NCBI GenBank assembly: GCA_034359265.1
Contig: CP136898.1
Location: forward strand, 41,315,501 to 41,379,500
Direction: 5' to 3'
DNA length: 64,000 nucleotides
DNA from: Canna indica
Taxonomy: Eukaryota; Streptophyta; Magnoliopsida; Zingiberales; Cannaceae
Positions within the stretch are counted from its first letter, which is position 1, and the number at the start of each line of letters is the position of its first letter. The position numbers and the translations under genes were made by a program. Below the pieces are notes generated by a model, which saw only the letters and a program-made list of their open reading frames with translations, made no database searches and was not told where the DNA came from. Of this stretch, positions 22,131 to 37,400 are shown in pieces.

Positions 22131-22400
22131 CTTCACTAAATTATTGACTGATTTAGCATGAATTCCTTATAACTTTTTTCCCCCTCAGAACACAACATTT
22201 CAAAGTGACAATAAATTGTTGTACTAACAATGGCCAGTACTTGGATACATTGCTGACAAAGATTTAAACAAAAACAAATGAAAACATAAAAAAAAAACAA
22301 AAAAATACAAAACAATCTCACATTTCTCACTAGAGAAATAAAGAAGGGAAACAAAATGGAATAGAGTTGGCAAATTAGTGATTTCCTCAGATGAAAATGG
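22131..22400 (-). other. 3' flank and probable 3' UTR of the glycosyltransferase gene
   Basis: Sequence immediately downstream of the stop codon at 22401-22403 on the minus strand. It is T-rich on that strand (poly-A on the plus strand at 22265-22310). No clear AATAAA signal could be placed, so the transcript end is not defined. Confidence 0.35.
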
Positions 22401-25400
22401 TCACCGAGTACTTGTACTGTTCGTATTGCCAACATCCTCCGGCGGTGGCTTTATATACTTTCCGAGCGTCTTTTGTCGTGCCCGATTCTTTATTCTCCGA
22501 ATCTTATCTTTGCTTTGTTGTTTTCTTCTTTCTTTCTGCTGGTGTCGCATGTTTCTCTCTCGCTCATACACACCTTGCCAAACGATCTCGCCGGTGGAGG
22601 GCCACAGCCATCTCCGGGGAGGGTGGTCAGAATCTGCTTCCTCTGCGAGATCCTCATCCATGCTTTTCAGTGTGGCATAGGAGAACCACCTGATCCACAT
22701 ATCACCTCTCCTATTCTTGAGCTTGTGCTGCTCCTGCATGGCCCCCGTCGCTGGATTGATATACACGATTCGCCTTGCACTATGGTATGCCCAAACATTC
22801 ACCAGGAGTTCCAGAACACGGGAATAACAATGTTTATCCTATAAAATGAATGTTGAGATATTAATTCAACGCTTCCATAAAACAAACTATTCACAAGATT
22901 AAATTGCTGTTCAAACTCCAGTCATTTAGAATTCTAGTTTAAAACTTTTAAGCTTGGTTCATGTTAGCATCAAGCCAATCACAAGCATCTTGGTTATATA
23001 ATTTTGCCGATCCCTAGCTAGAACTGTAATAACAGTTTGAACTAAAGATATATTCGGGTTGCAATTGCTTTGCTTGAGATATTTTTCATATACCTAAACT
23101 CACAAGTTCTAGTTATCTCAAATCTAATCATTTTCCATATTAAGGCAGAATTCAATCCTAAAAAATTGTTATAAAAAATCAAGATATTTGACATGATTAA
23201 TGATTTAGTGGAGTAGAGGATGCTTTCAAAGTATTAGCCTTTTACCCTATCTTTTGGGGTAGGTTAATCCTGCACTGAGTTTAATCTTTTGTAAATGGGT
23301 AAAGTACATAATAGGTAAACAAGCCAAAGAAATATTTTTTATCATAAAAGACCAATAAAATAAAATCTTTTCTTATCAATAGATGCAGAAATTGTCATTA
23401 TTATAGGAGAATAAAACCAGATTAAGCTTTGCAATATCTAGAATGTCACAGAAGAAAAAACACTGAAGCTAATGCAAGCAAATAATACCTTGGACATGCT
23501 CAAAAAACAATGCCCGCTTGTGTGGTGCTGATCATAAATTAGCATATCCATTACATCTACAAACATCCTGAAAAAGAATAGGCAGTAAGAGGAATGGATT
23601 ATATGACTAGCAAAACAAGTTTAACATTCCATTACAAACATGCATACATATTACAACAGAAACATATATGGATCAGTTGCTGCTGTTTCCCAAATATTTA
23701 TCGAGAATTATGCAATGACATCTATTACTAATGACAAGTTGATCATGATACAGAAGACCAGCGAAATTTTACAGGAGAAATTGAATGCATTTTCTTTTGA
23801 CTGTGAATTAGATCTTCATAAACAGGCATCCAATAACTGCATATATTAGCTCTTGCTAAATTTTCTAATTATCATTTTTTGCAGGTAAAGTTTGGGGAAT
23901 CAATGATTATTCCTAGTTCACATTTCAAGTTGATCATCCACAATATGCATGTAGATAATTATTAAACCTATGACTAAATCCGCTTATGTTCAAATAGATG
24001 AGAAACTTATCACAGCAACATGGCTGATGATAATATGGCAATTTTTTTCCAGAAACCTACACAACATATTCCACTAAATGTTATGAGAACTCAAAACTAT
24101 TTGCCCACAGCAGAAGAGTATTCAGAATCCAAATCATGTGCAGGCCATCCCATAAGACTAGATGATGTTGGGCACATGCCTTCGCTCAAAAAAATTCATA
24201 TTTGCAAGTGGACTTTCCATCATGGCATTCATATGGATTAGAAGGGCCACAAAGAATTCATATACGCCAGACACATTCATCCATCTAATAAGCTTGACTC
24301 CTCCCGAGATGTAACATAATTATTGCATCAAGGATAAAAGTTATTAAAGTCCCACATTTCTTAAGGATATGGTAAAATAATCTTCAAATAGATTGGGTAA
24401 TCCTCCCCTCATGAACTAGCTTTTGGAGTGGAGTTAGGTCCAGTAATTTCCTAACATGGTATTAGAGTCTATCCTATGGTTGATATTGTGCCACCCGCAG
24501 ATGTCTAGTCCTGCAAACTCTACGCTCCAGATGTCCGATCTTGGGCATGAGGGGAGTGTGTTAAAGTCCCACATTGGTTAAAAATATGGTCAAGATAGCC
24601 CTTAAATAGTTTGGGCAATCCTCTCCTCATAAGCTAGCTTTTGCGGTGGAGTTAGGCTCACTAATTTCTTAACAAAAGTATTAATCTTGGTGTCAATCTT
24701 GGGTTTTAACTGGTATAGTATAATACCATAATACCATTTATTTCAGTACATAATTTCTTTTGTTAAAAAAAAAGAGAAGAAGAATAAGAAAAGAAAGAAA
24801 AACTGAAAAGAAAAAAAATAACCTCACTACACCAATGAACATATGCCCATCTTTGGTGGTTAAATGGTTTCACAGATAAAAAAAGGGTTTAAACTGGTCA
24901 GTACTGTGGACCAGTTCCATGTGGCACTTTAAGTACTAATATGCATGCCTTGGCACAGTTGATAAGTGTGAAGTAATAGCCACTAACCATGTAGTTTTTT
25001 TCATCCAACATCAACTATTGAATGTCATGTGCAGACATGAAAATACATGGTTTCAAGAATAAAAGTTGCAGTTGGGCATGCATTAACTAACCAGAAAAAT
25101 TAGTACAATTTACATAGATCTGTACCTTGAAAACATGACGAACTCAAGGAATGACCTTGTCGGCAAAACCCAACTATGCATGACAGACCAGGAATCCCCA
25201 TCATCTGGCATATGAGGTAATGAATTCCAATCAGGTTGCATATCATACATTCTTCGGATAATCTCAGCAAAAGCAGACCTTCAAAAAAAAAAAGTTTTAA
25301 AGTAGTTAATCCTTTATCCACAAATATTTATATGCAAAAGAAACTTCCATCCTATCATGTTCCTTAATATTTATATCTGGTCCTCACAAATTATATATAC

Positions 25401-28400
25401 GGTAATAAACAGTTCTCTTGTAACTACCCGGCATTATCAAAACTCAGTTTCTTGTATGTAAACTTTTTTGCTTTGAAGTTTAAACGTGAAATATGTGGCC
25501 TATGATAAAACATAAACCAGTCACAGGAAGAACAACTTCAGAAACATCAGTAGAACGCTGGAATTTACAGGTTTTAATTAAATTGCCATCGAAGGCAAAA
25601 AAAAATCAACTTTATACCCAAGCCCCATAAGTTAATCTTACAAACCTAATCCATAACCTTTGAACTTGGAGCATGAATATACTCTATATATGTAATTTCA
25701 TAGCGAAGTAGTGCGTAAATAGCATGTGTTAAGTTTAATTGGGAGACCACTTTTGGGAAAAGCTTAAGAGAGAAGGAAAAGGCCCCATGTAGCAACATGT
25801 TTCTTCAGACACTATAAAAGGAGTATTTGAAGCCTGACTATATGATGCAATAACAAAAGAAAGAGAGGGTGAGCTAATGCACGAAGCCACTTTTGTGGGC
25901 TCTAGGAGGGTTGATGTACGCAACCTTCCCCTTGCTTTTTGCAGAGAGGCTATTTCCGTGGCTCGAACCCATGACCTTCAGGTCACAAGTTGGTAACTTT
26001 ACCATTACGCCAAGCCACCCTCTCTATATGATGCAATAACAAAATTTTGAAAAAAAAAATTATCATCAAAACTTATTCTTTGGATGTGCATGCTGATCAT
26101 AGAAAGACACAGGAACGACAAAAGCATCTGTTCACCTGCAATTTCCAGCATTTATGGCATCACAAAAATCCCAAAAGTCCAGTTGCCGAGGGTTTCTTAG
26201 ATCTTTGTCCATCCGAACCCAAAAGTAAAGAGCATCACCATGCCTTCGTGTTTGAATGGCCTCCAAGAGTTTGGCCTCAGCCTCTTTGGATAAACTGGCC
26301 TATAGATAAAAGCAATTACCAGAGTAAGCAATGTGATCGTGAAGGAATACAACACTCTAGTTATAGATCATTAGCTTTGTATGAATATTTCACAATCACC
26401 ACAACACAACCACTATTAAAAGGTTTGATTTTAGGTGTCATTTAGAATTTCTTGCCTCCATGCTCCAATAAAAAACATTAAATAAATAAAACAATATCTG
26501 CAAGTATAACATTAGTTGACCAATAACTCATGAGCCAAAACTATTGCACCTTACTCCTATTACATTCTCCATAATGGACAATAAAATAACTGCAAAACAT
26601 ATTGAATGTGCCTATAAGGAATTTCCTTCTCACAAGTAAAACAAGAGACCAAGTGCAGGTAGTCACTAGAGCATGTAGCTTACTAGTTAATGGAAAAGTA
26701 TATCGGTCATTAATTTAGAACAGCCATAAAAAAGCAGGGGCCTATTGAATCACCAGCCTTGGTACGTATAAGCTGAATACAGATGCAACTTTCTTCCAGC
26801 AGGAAGGTGGTTAACATCAAAGGCAATTTATTCATCTCTATCTTCAGCTAGTTCAATTGGGAAAAGAAAATCCAAAAATAAGATATCAAAGTCTAATGAT
26901 CACAAGCAGAAAGTTACGTAACAACAAAAGGGAATGATAAAGTGTAAGCATTAGAAATGATTCTTATTGAAGCCATAAACCAAACTCTATAATCATAAAA
27001 AGCCCCACAAATTGTGGAACAGTCAATTGTTGTTAACCAAATAGGGATATAAAGGTCCAAAGATTCAGCCATACCATACCTATATGAGAGAGGACCAGCA
27101 CATGAACCACCCCAACCATAAAATATGTAGGAACCAGGAATACCGCCTGGTATTCCCCTGTAGCGAGCCGAACAATATGTCAGTATGGGTGTCTACCGGC
27201 AATTCAGGTCAATATCCAGGATCTTTTTTGTTCCCACATGATATAAAAGAATTCTTGACCCTTTTGCCCTTCATGTTGCCAAATTTGGGATTTGACTGAC
27301 TGGAAATCTTATCCTTTTGGACAAAGTTAACCTTGCTTTGTTTTTTTCATTTTGTCAGCATGAATGATTGGGAATCATGCCATATTGGACATGATTGGAA
27401 ATCTCATCCTTTTGGACAAGAATTGATCAAAACACACACCCGGGCCAGTATCCAACAATGTTTTTGGGTACAACCCCTATGGGACAGTAGGGACCAAAAC
27501 TTCAAATGCTGGTCTATTTTGGATATGGGGCCAGAGTCAAACCACTGTGGCTTTAGCCTTTAGTTATTCTCCATAATGATTAACAAGAGTGGTTGCATCT
27601 TCAACTTAGTCATTCAGACCTTATGGGACCTCTAAAATCTGGTTTAGATATAAATCTATAGCTAGATATGCATTTTAATTTATAAGCAGTCATCATCGTA
27701 TAAGATAAGGCAATAAACCTGATACTTCAATAAGTGAGCCTCATCCATAGGTTAAAAATGATTTAGAGCTCTAATAATACAGAGGGCTCATCTGGTCTGA
27801 CTCTCATATACTAATTGATCTTACTCCCGAGCTGACGTGGATTATAGTCATCCTCCGCCAGGCTTGACATCCCTGTCAAGTCCAAAACACTCATCCCAAT
27901 CAATATTAGTATGTAATGAAAAAAAAAAGCTATAGTCCGAGCATCTCCTAGCCCCTCTGATCAAAATCGAACACCTGTTCCCCATGTGGCACATATCAAG
28001 GTATCCCAGAAACAAAACAGACCATTAATGTCATGATTTGCTAATAGACAATCGATTAAATCAGCATTGGTAGTCAAATCTGTGAAGAATAGTTTGTGCT
28101 TATTGATAAAACAAAAACAGTATAGAATAGTGACATGGCTCAGAAAGCCTATTTACTTTGACCACCCATTTGATGATATCATTCAAAACTATTTTGTATG
28201 GTCAATATTTAACATAATAAGGCTTTCTGAATCTAGTGATTGCTAAAGGTAGTAAAAGAAACTTACTGAAGTTATCAAGTTAAAAAATCTTTCTGATGCA
28301 TAACAGAATCAGAAAGAAAAAAGAGGCTGCTCTGGGAAGTAGAAACACAAGTTCCAGTTCAATGCTATTGTTTCAACAGGCATTATAAGGATATTGATCT

Positions 28401-31400
28401 TCTACGATAAAACAAAAGCAACAAACAATTAGAAAATATAAGACAAATTGTAGAATAATCATAAATCAAGACAAACCTTCCTAGCTGAAGCTCTCCATGA
28501 CTGAAATCCAATCCAAGCATTCTTATGTACACGGTCAACACGGTTAGCCAAAGCAAAGAATGCTCCATATTCACCAAGTGCTTCTCGGTAATATGAATTA
28601 CAAAGGAGTGGAAGACGAGAAGAAGCATCTATATCATCAGCTCCAGGTCTTCGGCCTTTAGAGGACTATCAAATAAGAATATTTTATGGTAAGCACTAAG
28701 CAAGAAATAGGTCATTATGTATGTAGCTATAGTTGCTAAAAATGGACTATTTTGTTGAAAGGTACATGCATGCCAGCATGGTTGAGGCATATCCCATATC
28801 ATGCTAGAATGGTATCATGTTGACCTTTGCTGGAAGTCCAACATGGCTAGATAATATTGGTTTGATAAAGCACAAAGTCAAATTGTGCCAGTAAGATAGC
28901 AAGAAAGTATCCTTGTCAAGAAACTCTATCCTAATATAATAAAATAATCACCATAAAGGCTGATTGTGATATTCGTTGTTATTCAAGAAAACATCCAAAC
29001 TCCTAAATATCTAGCAAACACTACATAAACTACCTTTCAACTAATTTTATCTTCTTAAATTTACATGATTCCTGAACTAAAAGATATACATGCATATCAT
29101 TAATACTTTTGAACATATGATAAGCTGCTCGACTAAAATTAGCATCTAAGATATGGATGCAAGTTACCAGAGTAATGACCACCTAATTATCTCATGTACT
29201 ATATTGATACAAGATTCAAATGCATCTATTTATAATTTTGTGTTTTGATTGAAGACCTATCTTCAGGAAGCACTTTTACCTTTCAATATGGTAATCATGG
29301 AGTGGTTGTTGACAAAAAATTGTCATAGGATAAGATTTGAACTTACTAAGCCAATTCCTCGGTAGAGTGAGGTTTGATGCAGAAAAGGCCAAGCCCCTTG
29401 ACCAAAATAAGGTTCATATATACACAGGGGCTGACCTGTCCGCTCAAGCTCCCTATCATCTCTCTCATGCAATTCGTTTCTTGCCCGATCAGCTCTTTTA
29501 GAATTCCTATAGACTTCCTCCCATGTTCCATGAGTCTGATCACTTCTATCCTTCAACTGCATCGAGTTTAACAGAATATGCTCTGAGGAGAAGTGGTTTA
29601 AAATAAGTCAATTAATTGTCAAATGAAAGAGTGAAGCGTAGCAACCCGACTTTCTCACCTCTTCCTCTTCTATTCGCTTTTTAGTGTTCACCATCTCTAT
29701 TCTTTTCTCTTCCTCCCAGATTATTGAGGAAAAAGCCTCATCAGAATTTGCAGAAGCGTTAGCAACACTGCTATAACTCAACTGCTCCTCAAGTTTCTCT
29801 AACATTTTATAACTTCTGTCGCTTATATTTAGAGTGTTCGTGCCTCTTATATTCACAAAAAGATCCCATTGCCATTCTTTTCTTAGTCTCGAGGGAATCT
29901 CTTCAACAGACTTAGGAGTTGCAACTTCCGATGGAAACTTGAGAACCTTTTCTAGCAAGGAGACATAGCTTGAAATTGTTTCAGATGCCATTAGGTTTCT
30001 GGCATGCCCCTTTCCAACTGATGCAACTTGCTGAGCAAATGGAGATAATTTTCCATTTGAAATGACTTCAAGCAAAATATCACTCAATGTGCCAACTTTC
30101 TCTTTGGAGAAAAGATATGCATTTACCCCATTGTCAACCTAAGCCACAAAAATTTGCATGAATTAAGGATAAATAAGATGCACAACTGCCAAAAGAAACA
30201 ATCATAATTCACATATACATACATATTTGCTGATCATGCCCAATTCTGGAGCAACAATCAACTTTCCGAGACTCATAGCTTGCATGAGAATATTAGGGAA
30301 GGATTGTTCTTCAAGGAAAGATCCATAAATTACAATATCTGCTGCATCAATGAAGTTCTCTGTGTCTCCATCATAAGCAATATTCTCCACTGTGATACTT
30401 GGAAAGCCAACCTTCCGAGCAATCGCCTGATATTATCCATATGATATTGAAATTGATTACAGAAATTAGAAACTGACAAGTCATTATTGCAAAAAAATAC
30501 AGTGGAACAAGAACGAAAAATCATAATAAGGAAATAGAATTTACCTCCAATGTAGCCCTATCCGAACCAGTCAAATTCGCACTTACAATGCAAATTTTCA
30601 GAGGATAATAAGAAGAATTCACTGAGATAAATTGCTGGAGAAGTGGTCTCAGTGCTTCCAGTATAAGCACATGCTCTAGCAACATACCACTATATGAAAA
30701 TTGACCACTGACAATAGTAATAACAAAGTCCTCTGGTGTATAACCCAAATTTTCTTTTGAATTATATTCTTTCCATATGACTGAGTTGTCTGCCTCCCAT
30801 ACTTCAGCAGGAGAACCAGGAATAACCAGAAAGTTATCAGCATCAAATGCTGAGTACATCATCTGAAAGCATAGAAAAAGAATGATAAAACTCAGAACAC
30901 AAGTTAATTAACTATGGTATAAGATCTATGCTGATAAATATCATAAATCTAAATTCTAAAACACAGTAAATGACTAGCACGTCTAAAACATATTACCGGC
31001 AAAATGTATGTTGGGAACACTATAACAGTAGCTCTGCTGAAAACTTGTTTCCAGTCATTCAAAAGCTGAACATGACCATTCTCCGTGTATCTACTCAACC
31101 GAAGGGCAAGAGACCTTTCATGGATGGTCCAGATGACAGGTACACTTTTAAAAGGCTCCTGCAAAAGGCTGCAAACCAGCGTAAATATTTCAACTTGAAA
31201 GAAAATTAAGCACTCATCCAGTTTAAAGGATTATTGGCAACAGACTACTAAACTATCTTATTAAATTTAGATCTGTCTTGCTCATTTCAAGTTTTTTGAA
31301 GTATTTTCCATGTTCAGTAAAGTATAGTATCCTTCTACTTGGAGATAGCTCCATTATATGGTCCCAGCTGCACAGACAAACATGTATCATGCCACTCGCT

Positions 31401-34400
31401 CAGAAGCATAGTTTGAAATATTAGGAATTGGAATCAATATCGAAAAGTTCAAAAAATGAAAAATCCATTCAATTGAAATCAAGAAAATAATTTAATAACT
31501 TTTATAAAATATAACAAATATTTAAAAAATAGAAATATAAAACATAGGAAAAATAGCAAAAAATAATAATGAAAAATAATACATACATAACAATTAAATT
31601 ACCTTCATCCAAATGGAATAATCACATTGTATTTGACCAATAATAATTATCACAATTTATAATGCATAATAAGTTTAATTGTCTATAACACAATGCATAA
31701 TCCATAATTTTTGTCTTCCATAATATTGGAAAGGAAGAAAACTTGTGACACATGAAATAATAATAGTTAGTGTGATTTTGATTTATATATTAAAAAAATT
31801 TAATAGTGATTTCAATATATTTGCAAATTTTTATGCATCAATTCTGGTGAATCTATTTGATCGTTATCATTTTTATCATCACAATAAGAATAATAAGAAG
31901 AATATAGATGATAAATTTAGTGAATCCAAAAAATGAGTTGATGACACCATAGAGTCTAATCCAGACGATTCTTCTGGTTTTATGCTTGTTTCATCAACAC
32001 CTTTCCCATAATTGCTACCGATTGAATCCTTTATCATTTCTTGATAGATTGGTGAAATGAACTTTCACTCAAACCAGTAACTAGATGGTGATACAATAGA
32101 TGTTGCTCCTTTAAATTATTATGACTACTACTGGTATTTGTCAGGTAACCTTGTCGTCATTCGAAACTAGTTCTTCTTTGCATATCACCTCTTTCTCTGT
32201 GTCAAAAAGATGTTGATTATCATAATGAAAATCTGAATATGTTGAAGGATCTCAAATAATTGAATTATTATCCACACTACTATCTCTACTATAAATTTAG
32301 TGAATCCAAAAAATGAGTTGATGACACCATAGTCTAATCCTGACGAATCTTCTGGTTTTATGCTTGCTTCATCAACACCTTTCCCATAATTGCTACCGAT
32401 TGATCCTTTATCATTTCTTGATAGATTGGTGAAATGAACTTTCACTCAAACCAGTAACTAGATGGTGATACAATAGATGTTGTTCCTTTAAATTATTATG
32501 ACTACTACTGGTATTTGTCAGGTAACCTTGTCGTCATTCGAAACTAGTTCTTCTTTGCATATCACCTCTTTCTCTGTGTCAAAAAGATGTTGATTATTAT
32601 AATGAAAATCTGAATATGTTGAAGGATCTCTAATAATTGAATTATTATCCACACTACTATCTCTACTATTTGAATGGTCAGAGGTACTTTCTTCCTCCCT
32701 AGCCTGTGTAGTTTCATCTTCATCTAGTCATTCCAACCAAGAATTTTCTCTGTGATATAATACTCTATCTACTATCTCCTTAACATATGGTAGTAGTGGA
32801 ACTTGATTATGAAAAATTGTTTGGTGTCTCCCAAATAAATTAAACGATTACCTGACATCTACAACATCCTCTCTTAACCTCAGTTGTCCAATTTCTTTCA
32901 CATTGAGAAGTAGACCGTTGAAAGTCCCACATTGCTTGAGGTTGCGGTCTAGATAGCATTTAAATATATTGGACAATCCTCCCCCCATGAGCTAGCTTTT
33001 GGAGTGGAGTTAGGTCCAAGGCTGATTTTCTAACATGGTATCGGTGGTTTCCACGCTATCCTGGGTGTGAGAGTGGTGTTAAAAGTCTCATATTGCTTGA
33101 GGTTGTGGTCTAGATAGCCTTTAAATAGATTGGGCAATCCTCCCCCCATGAGCTAGCTTTTGGGGTAGAGGTAGGTCCAAGATTTTCTAACACAAACACA
33201 ATATGACTTAATATTCCTACAACTAATGGTGTAAGATTGTAACAATCATTTCGATCATACCTACTCCACCATTCTTGTACAAAATTATAAATAAATTAAT
33301 ATTTCGAGTTAATATAATATTTAATTTTAAAAAAAAAATTGATCACGATAGAATTTTTATGAAAAATAAATAAAAAATGAGAATTTTATTTGAGATGAGG
33401 GGGGCTTATTTGTAAAATTGGATTCTTAGAGAACTTTTATGCAAATTTCCTTAGTGGACGGAGTTATATATATAGTGGTGTTTATTGGCATGAGTTAGTA
33501 GACGGAGTTTGAGTTAAGATATATAAACCATAGTGCATTATATGTTGTGCTATTTACCTTTGTGATTGATCATATTAGCATTGTCTTATTCAGCACAAAC
33601 GTTTATGTATTTGCTTTAGATTTGCAAGTACGATTTAGTAGCTGAAGATGTCTAGTTAAATAGAGTAGAGGAGACGTGCTCTCACGCCAATTTCTTATCC
33701 CTAGTGTTGTATCAATCTCTCTCATTGTATTTTCTTAATTGTATAAAAATATTATTTCTATTGATCCTGGATTCTCGTGCTTATTTTGAGTTCCTGAGCT
33801 CCTTAGAGTTCTTGTAGCGTACTCTCTTAGGCAATACTCATCTTAATGGGAATGACTTTGGGAGAGGTGTGACAACATGGTATTAGAGCATAGGCTCTAT
33901 CTTTAGGACAAGTAGGGACTAGGACGTGCTATGACTGGGATGATAGGTATAAATTTAAATCAATAAAGAATTAAAGAGTTATTCGTGCTATAAAGTACAA
34001 TAAGAATTTTGTGTGTTATGTGCTTAAAATACCTTGATTTCTAAAGATTTATGAAGCTTTATGCTAGTACAAGAATAGTGAGTCGTGGGTCTGAACGAGC
34101 TGTTTCATTGGTCCGGATTTGGTCTAGTCCACAGTTTACTACTGGCAGAGCTGTTGGAGCAGTGCTGAGCATCCCAGCTCTTTGTGGTAGAAGACACATC
34201 GTACAAGGAGAGCTGCCTGTGGGGCCACTCGACAAGGCAGAGGTCGTAGTGGGGCTCGCGGTAGAGGTGGAGCGAGACAAACAGAGGCATTAGAGGCAAA
34301 GGCCACCGATCCAAATTTTGATGAGTTGGTCAATGTGAAGTTTGAGGGTAATATACCCGAATTAGATGACATCGGACCACGTGTACTGCAGCATGCTGAG

Positions 34401-37400
34401 CAGTCTACCGCTAGAGTTCAGGAGCAGCGCAGAGCATAATATGTGGTACTAGCGCCGGATAAGGGAGTAGTTCAATAGCCACAATAACAGCCAGAGTAGT
34501 AACACTATGGATTCTCACCCCTAAAAAGCTATTTATTTTATAAAATTTGTGTTATTGAATTGTGCTATTTCCTCCGAGAGCATGGAGTTCCCTACAAGTA
34601 ATGAATCTACCAATTAAGAGACTAAACAGGCTCGAGCTCGATTGCTAAAGTCGAGCTCAGAATTAGTCGTTCTTTGCTACTGATGAGGTGATAGTTGTGA
34701 GCACTGACAATAGTGCTGTAGGATAAAGTGTTTCAGCAAATCGTGGCAAAGAAGATGTGCTTGCCAAGGAGCCATCGATGAGTTAGTGGTCACAACAGCC
34801 CCTGACCATGGCTGGCTCTGCTCTCGAGGTTGAGCACGACCAAGGTGCCCCCGTGTTCGATAGCCCACTCGGACAACAAGGAAAACTCTAGTTTTAATTC
34901 GAAAACTCGTCAATCGCAATCACATATAAAAATTCATCTTTCCGCGCTCATCCTCCTCGCGACCACGCGGCTGCCCTCTTTTTGTGACAAAACCTTGAAA
35001 TAAAAATAGGTTGAGTCTTTATATAGATCAAGGTTTAGAAAATTTTGCAAAAAAGCCCTCCAAGAATCTAATTTTACAAATAAGCCCTTGCATCTCAAAT
35101 AAAATTCCAAAAAATCAAGAAAATTAGAAAAAATAGTTATTCAATATTTTCGGTAGAACAAATAATAGATATCTTTTTTGCACTGCATAAAGAGAAAAAG
35201 ATGTAATATGCAAAGTAGGCGTGAGCATCGGTCGGGTCGGGTCAACCCGACCCTAATAACCTGAACCCGAATAAATCGGCTCCTACACCACCCGACCCTA
35301 CCCGAATAAGATTTGAGGGCCCGACCCAATTAACCCGTGCCCCAACCCGATTAACCCAAATTCCCTTTAAAAAATCAAAAAAAAAAATCAAAAAAAAATC
35401 ATTATAAACGACAATAATTCTACAATTGTGAAAATGGTATTAGGAATATCACTCCGCTAGGAGTTGAACTCAAGAGCTCTTAGATTTTATTACTTCGATA
35501 AAATAATCATCAACCTAAAACTCTATGGTGTCATCATTTTTTAATCTACTAAAATCTATCACCTGTATTTACTTTATTATTTAAGCAATCAAATAGATCC
35601 ACCACAACATAGCATATAAAAATGATCTATCAAAATTTGTAAGTATATTAAATTCATTATATAGTTTTCATTATCTAAATCAAAATAACACTAGCTATAA
35701 TTATTTAATTTGTCACATGTTTGTTTATTTCCTCACCAATATCATGCAAGACAAAAGATATGGATTATGCACTGTATTATTAACAATTTTATTAATTATT
35801 TATTATAAATTGTGAAAATTATTTTTAGCCAAATACAATTTGATTGTTATTTAGATGAATGTAATTTAATTGTTATGTATATATATACTTTCTAATTTTT
35901 TTCTGAGTTTTTATTTTCTAAAATATGTTTTATATTTTTAAAATTATTAAATTATTTTCCTTTTCGATTCCTATCTTATCCTATAAATTTATTTATTTAT
36001 TCAACTTTCACATACCTATTCAGATATTTCAAACAATGGATGAAACAAAAGAGAACAAAAAATAGTAAGAGAGACAAACTACAAATGGAGGGTGAGCAAA
36101 ACGAAGCTGGAGATTGAACTTATAATAGTTTGGATATTTAACAAAAAATTGATTTAGTTTGATTTTGATTTTGATTTGGTTTGAATCTAATTTATGAGAA
36201 CATTTTGTCTAGTTTCTAAAATTTAATTTAATTTTTTTTAATTTATCTCTATATCTTAAAATTTTGGGTTTAATTTTTTTTTATTGGTCCTATTTATAAA
36301 ATTATGACAAAGAATAATCCAGTTTGATTTGAACACTTCAGTCTAGCTTGATTTAATTTTTGAGGCAATGTGATTCAATTTAATTTTACATTTAATTTGA
36401 TCTAGTTTGAGCTCTTAAATTTTGTTTCATTTTATTTATAAGACAATTTAATTATATTTGAATTAATTAAAAAATACACTATTGAAACTAAAATATCATT
36501 GATTAAATTAATAAAAGGTAATTAAGAACTTAATTAATAATAAGATGGTTAAAATGATCTTCAATGGTGAAGTCCAACTGTGAAAGTGGTTAAATTGAAG
36601 CTCTTACATCTAAATTCACACTTGCTACAAACCCCAAAAATATGATGTGATGCGCATATACAAACAATTTAGTTAAATTTCAAAAGGCATGTTTGGTTCA
36701 TGGGATAAAGAAGTATAGGATAAGGAATAGATTTTAATCCTTGTTTATTTGGTTTTTGGATTAGAATTAGAAGAATATATTCGGTGTACACTGGCTTAAA
36801 AAATTCCTATAAAATTCCTCTCCTAATTTATCTTCCTATCCTATCCTATTATATCCCGTGAAGCAAACGGATCACAACAATAACAAGTTTGGTATAGGAT
36901 ATATAGCCAAAACAGACATTGTAAATGAATTTCCACTAAAACCTTAAACAAGTGACTACGAAGAAAGTGCAGGTTAAGCCAATATATAGGTTCTGAAAAT
37001 ACCATTGAAAAGAGGAGGTGGAATTTACCATGGAATCAAAGGTCTTGAGTCCAAGGAATTCAAAAGAATGCCATCATAGCTGTACAAAGGCAAAGGATGT
37101 AAAAAAAACTGATCAGAAAATAATTTATTCAGTAAGGAATTAATATTTCGTAGCTACTTGAATCCGTCCTTAACTCACTGAGAAACAAATATTCAATTGT
37201 TTCAACTAGCTCAAGTTCAACTTAATTACTTACTCTAACCAATCTATAGTGACCTCCTGCTTCATTTTCATAGACAGGATGTTAACAGATAATCCTGTAG
37301 TCCTCCAAACAGCACGAACAGGACCATCTTCAAATGAGAAAACCTGCATGGTTTAAGATATTGTAAAGTTAGCTTTAGAGGTGCAGTAATCAGTAGGATT

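Noticed and set aside
24020..24241. 73-codon frame on the plus strand in intron 12
   Set aside because: It is antisense to an intron of the glycosyltransferase gene and has no recognisable domain.
25900..26023. tRNA gene
   Set aside because: A and B boxes are present, but no cloverleaf closes, and the segment carries a 3' tail and target duplication, so it is a SINE.
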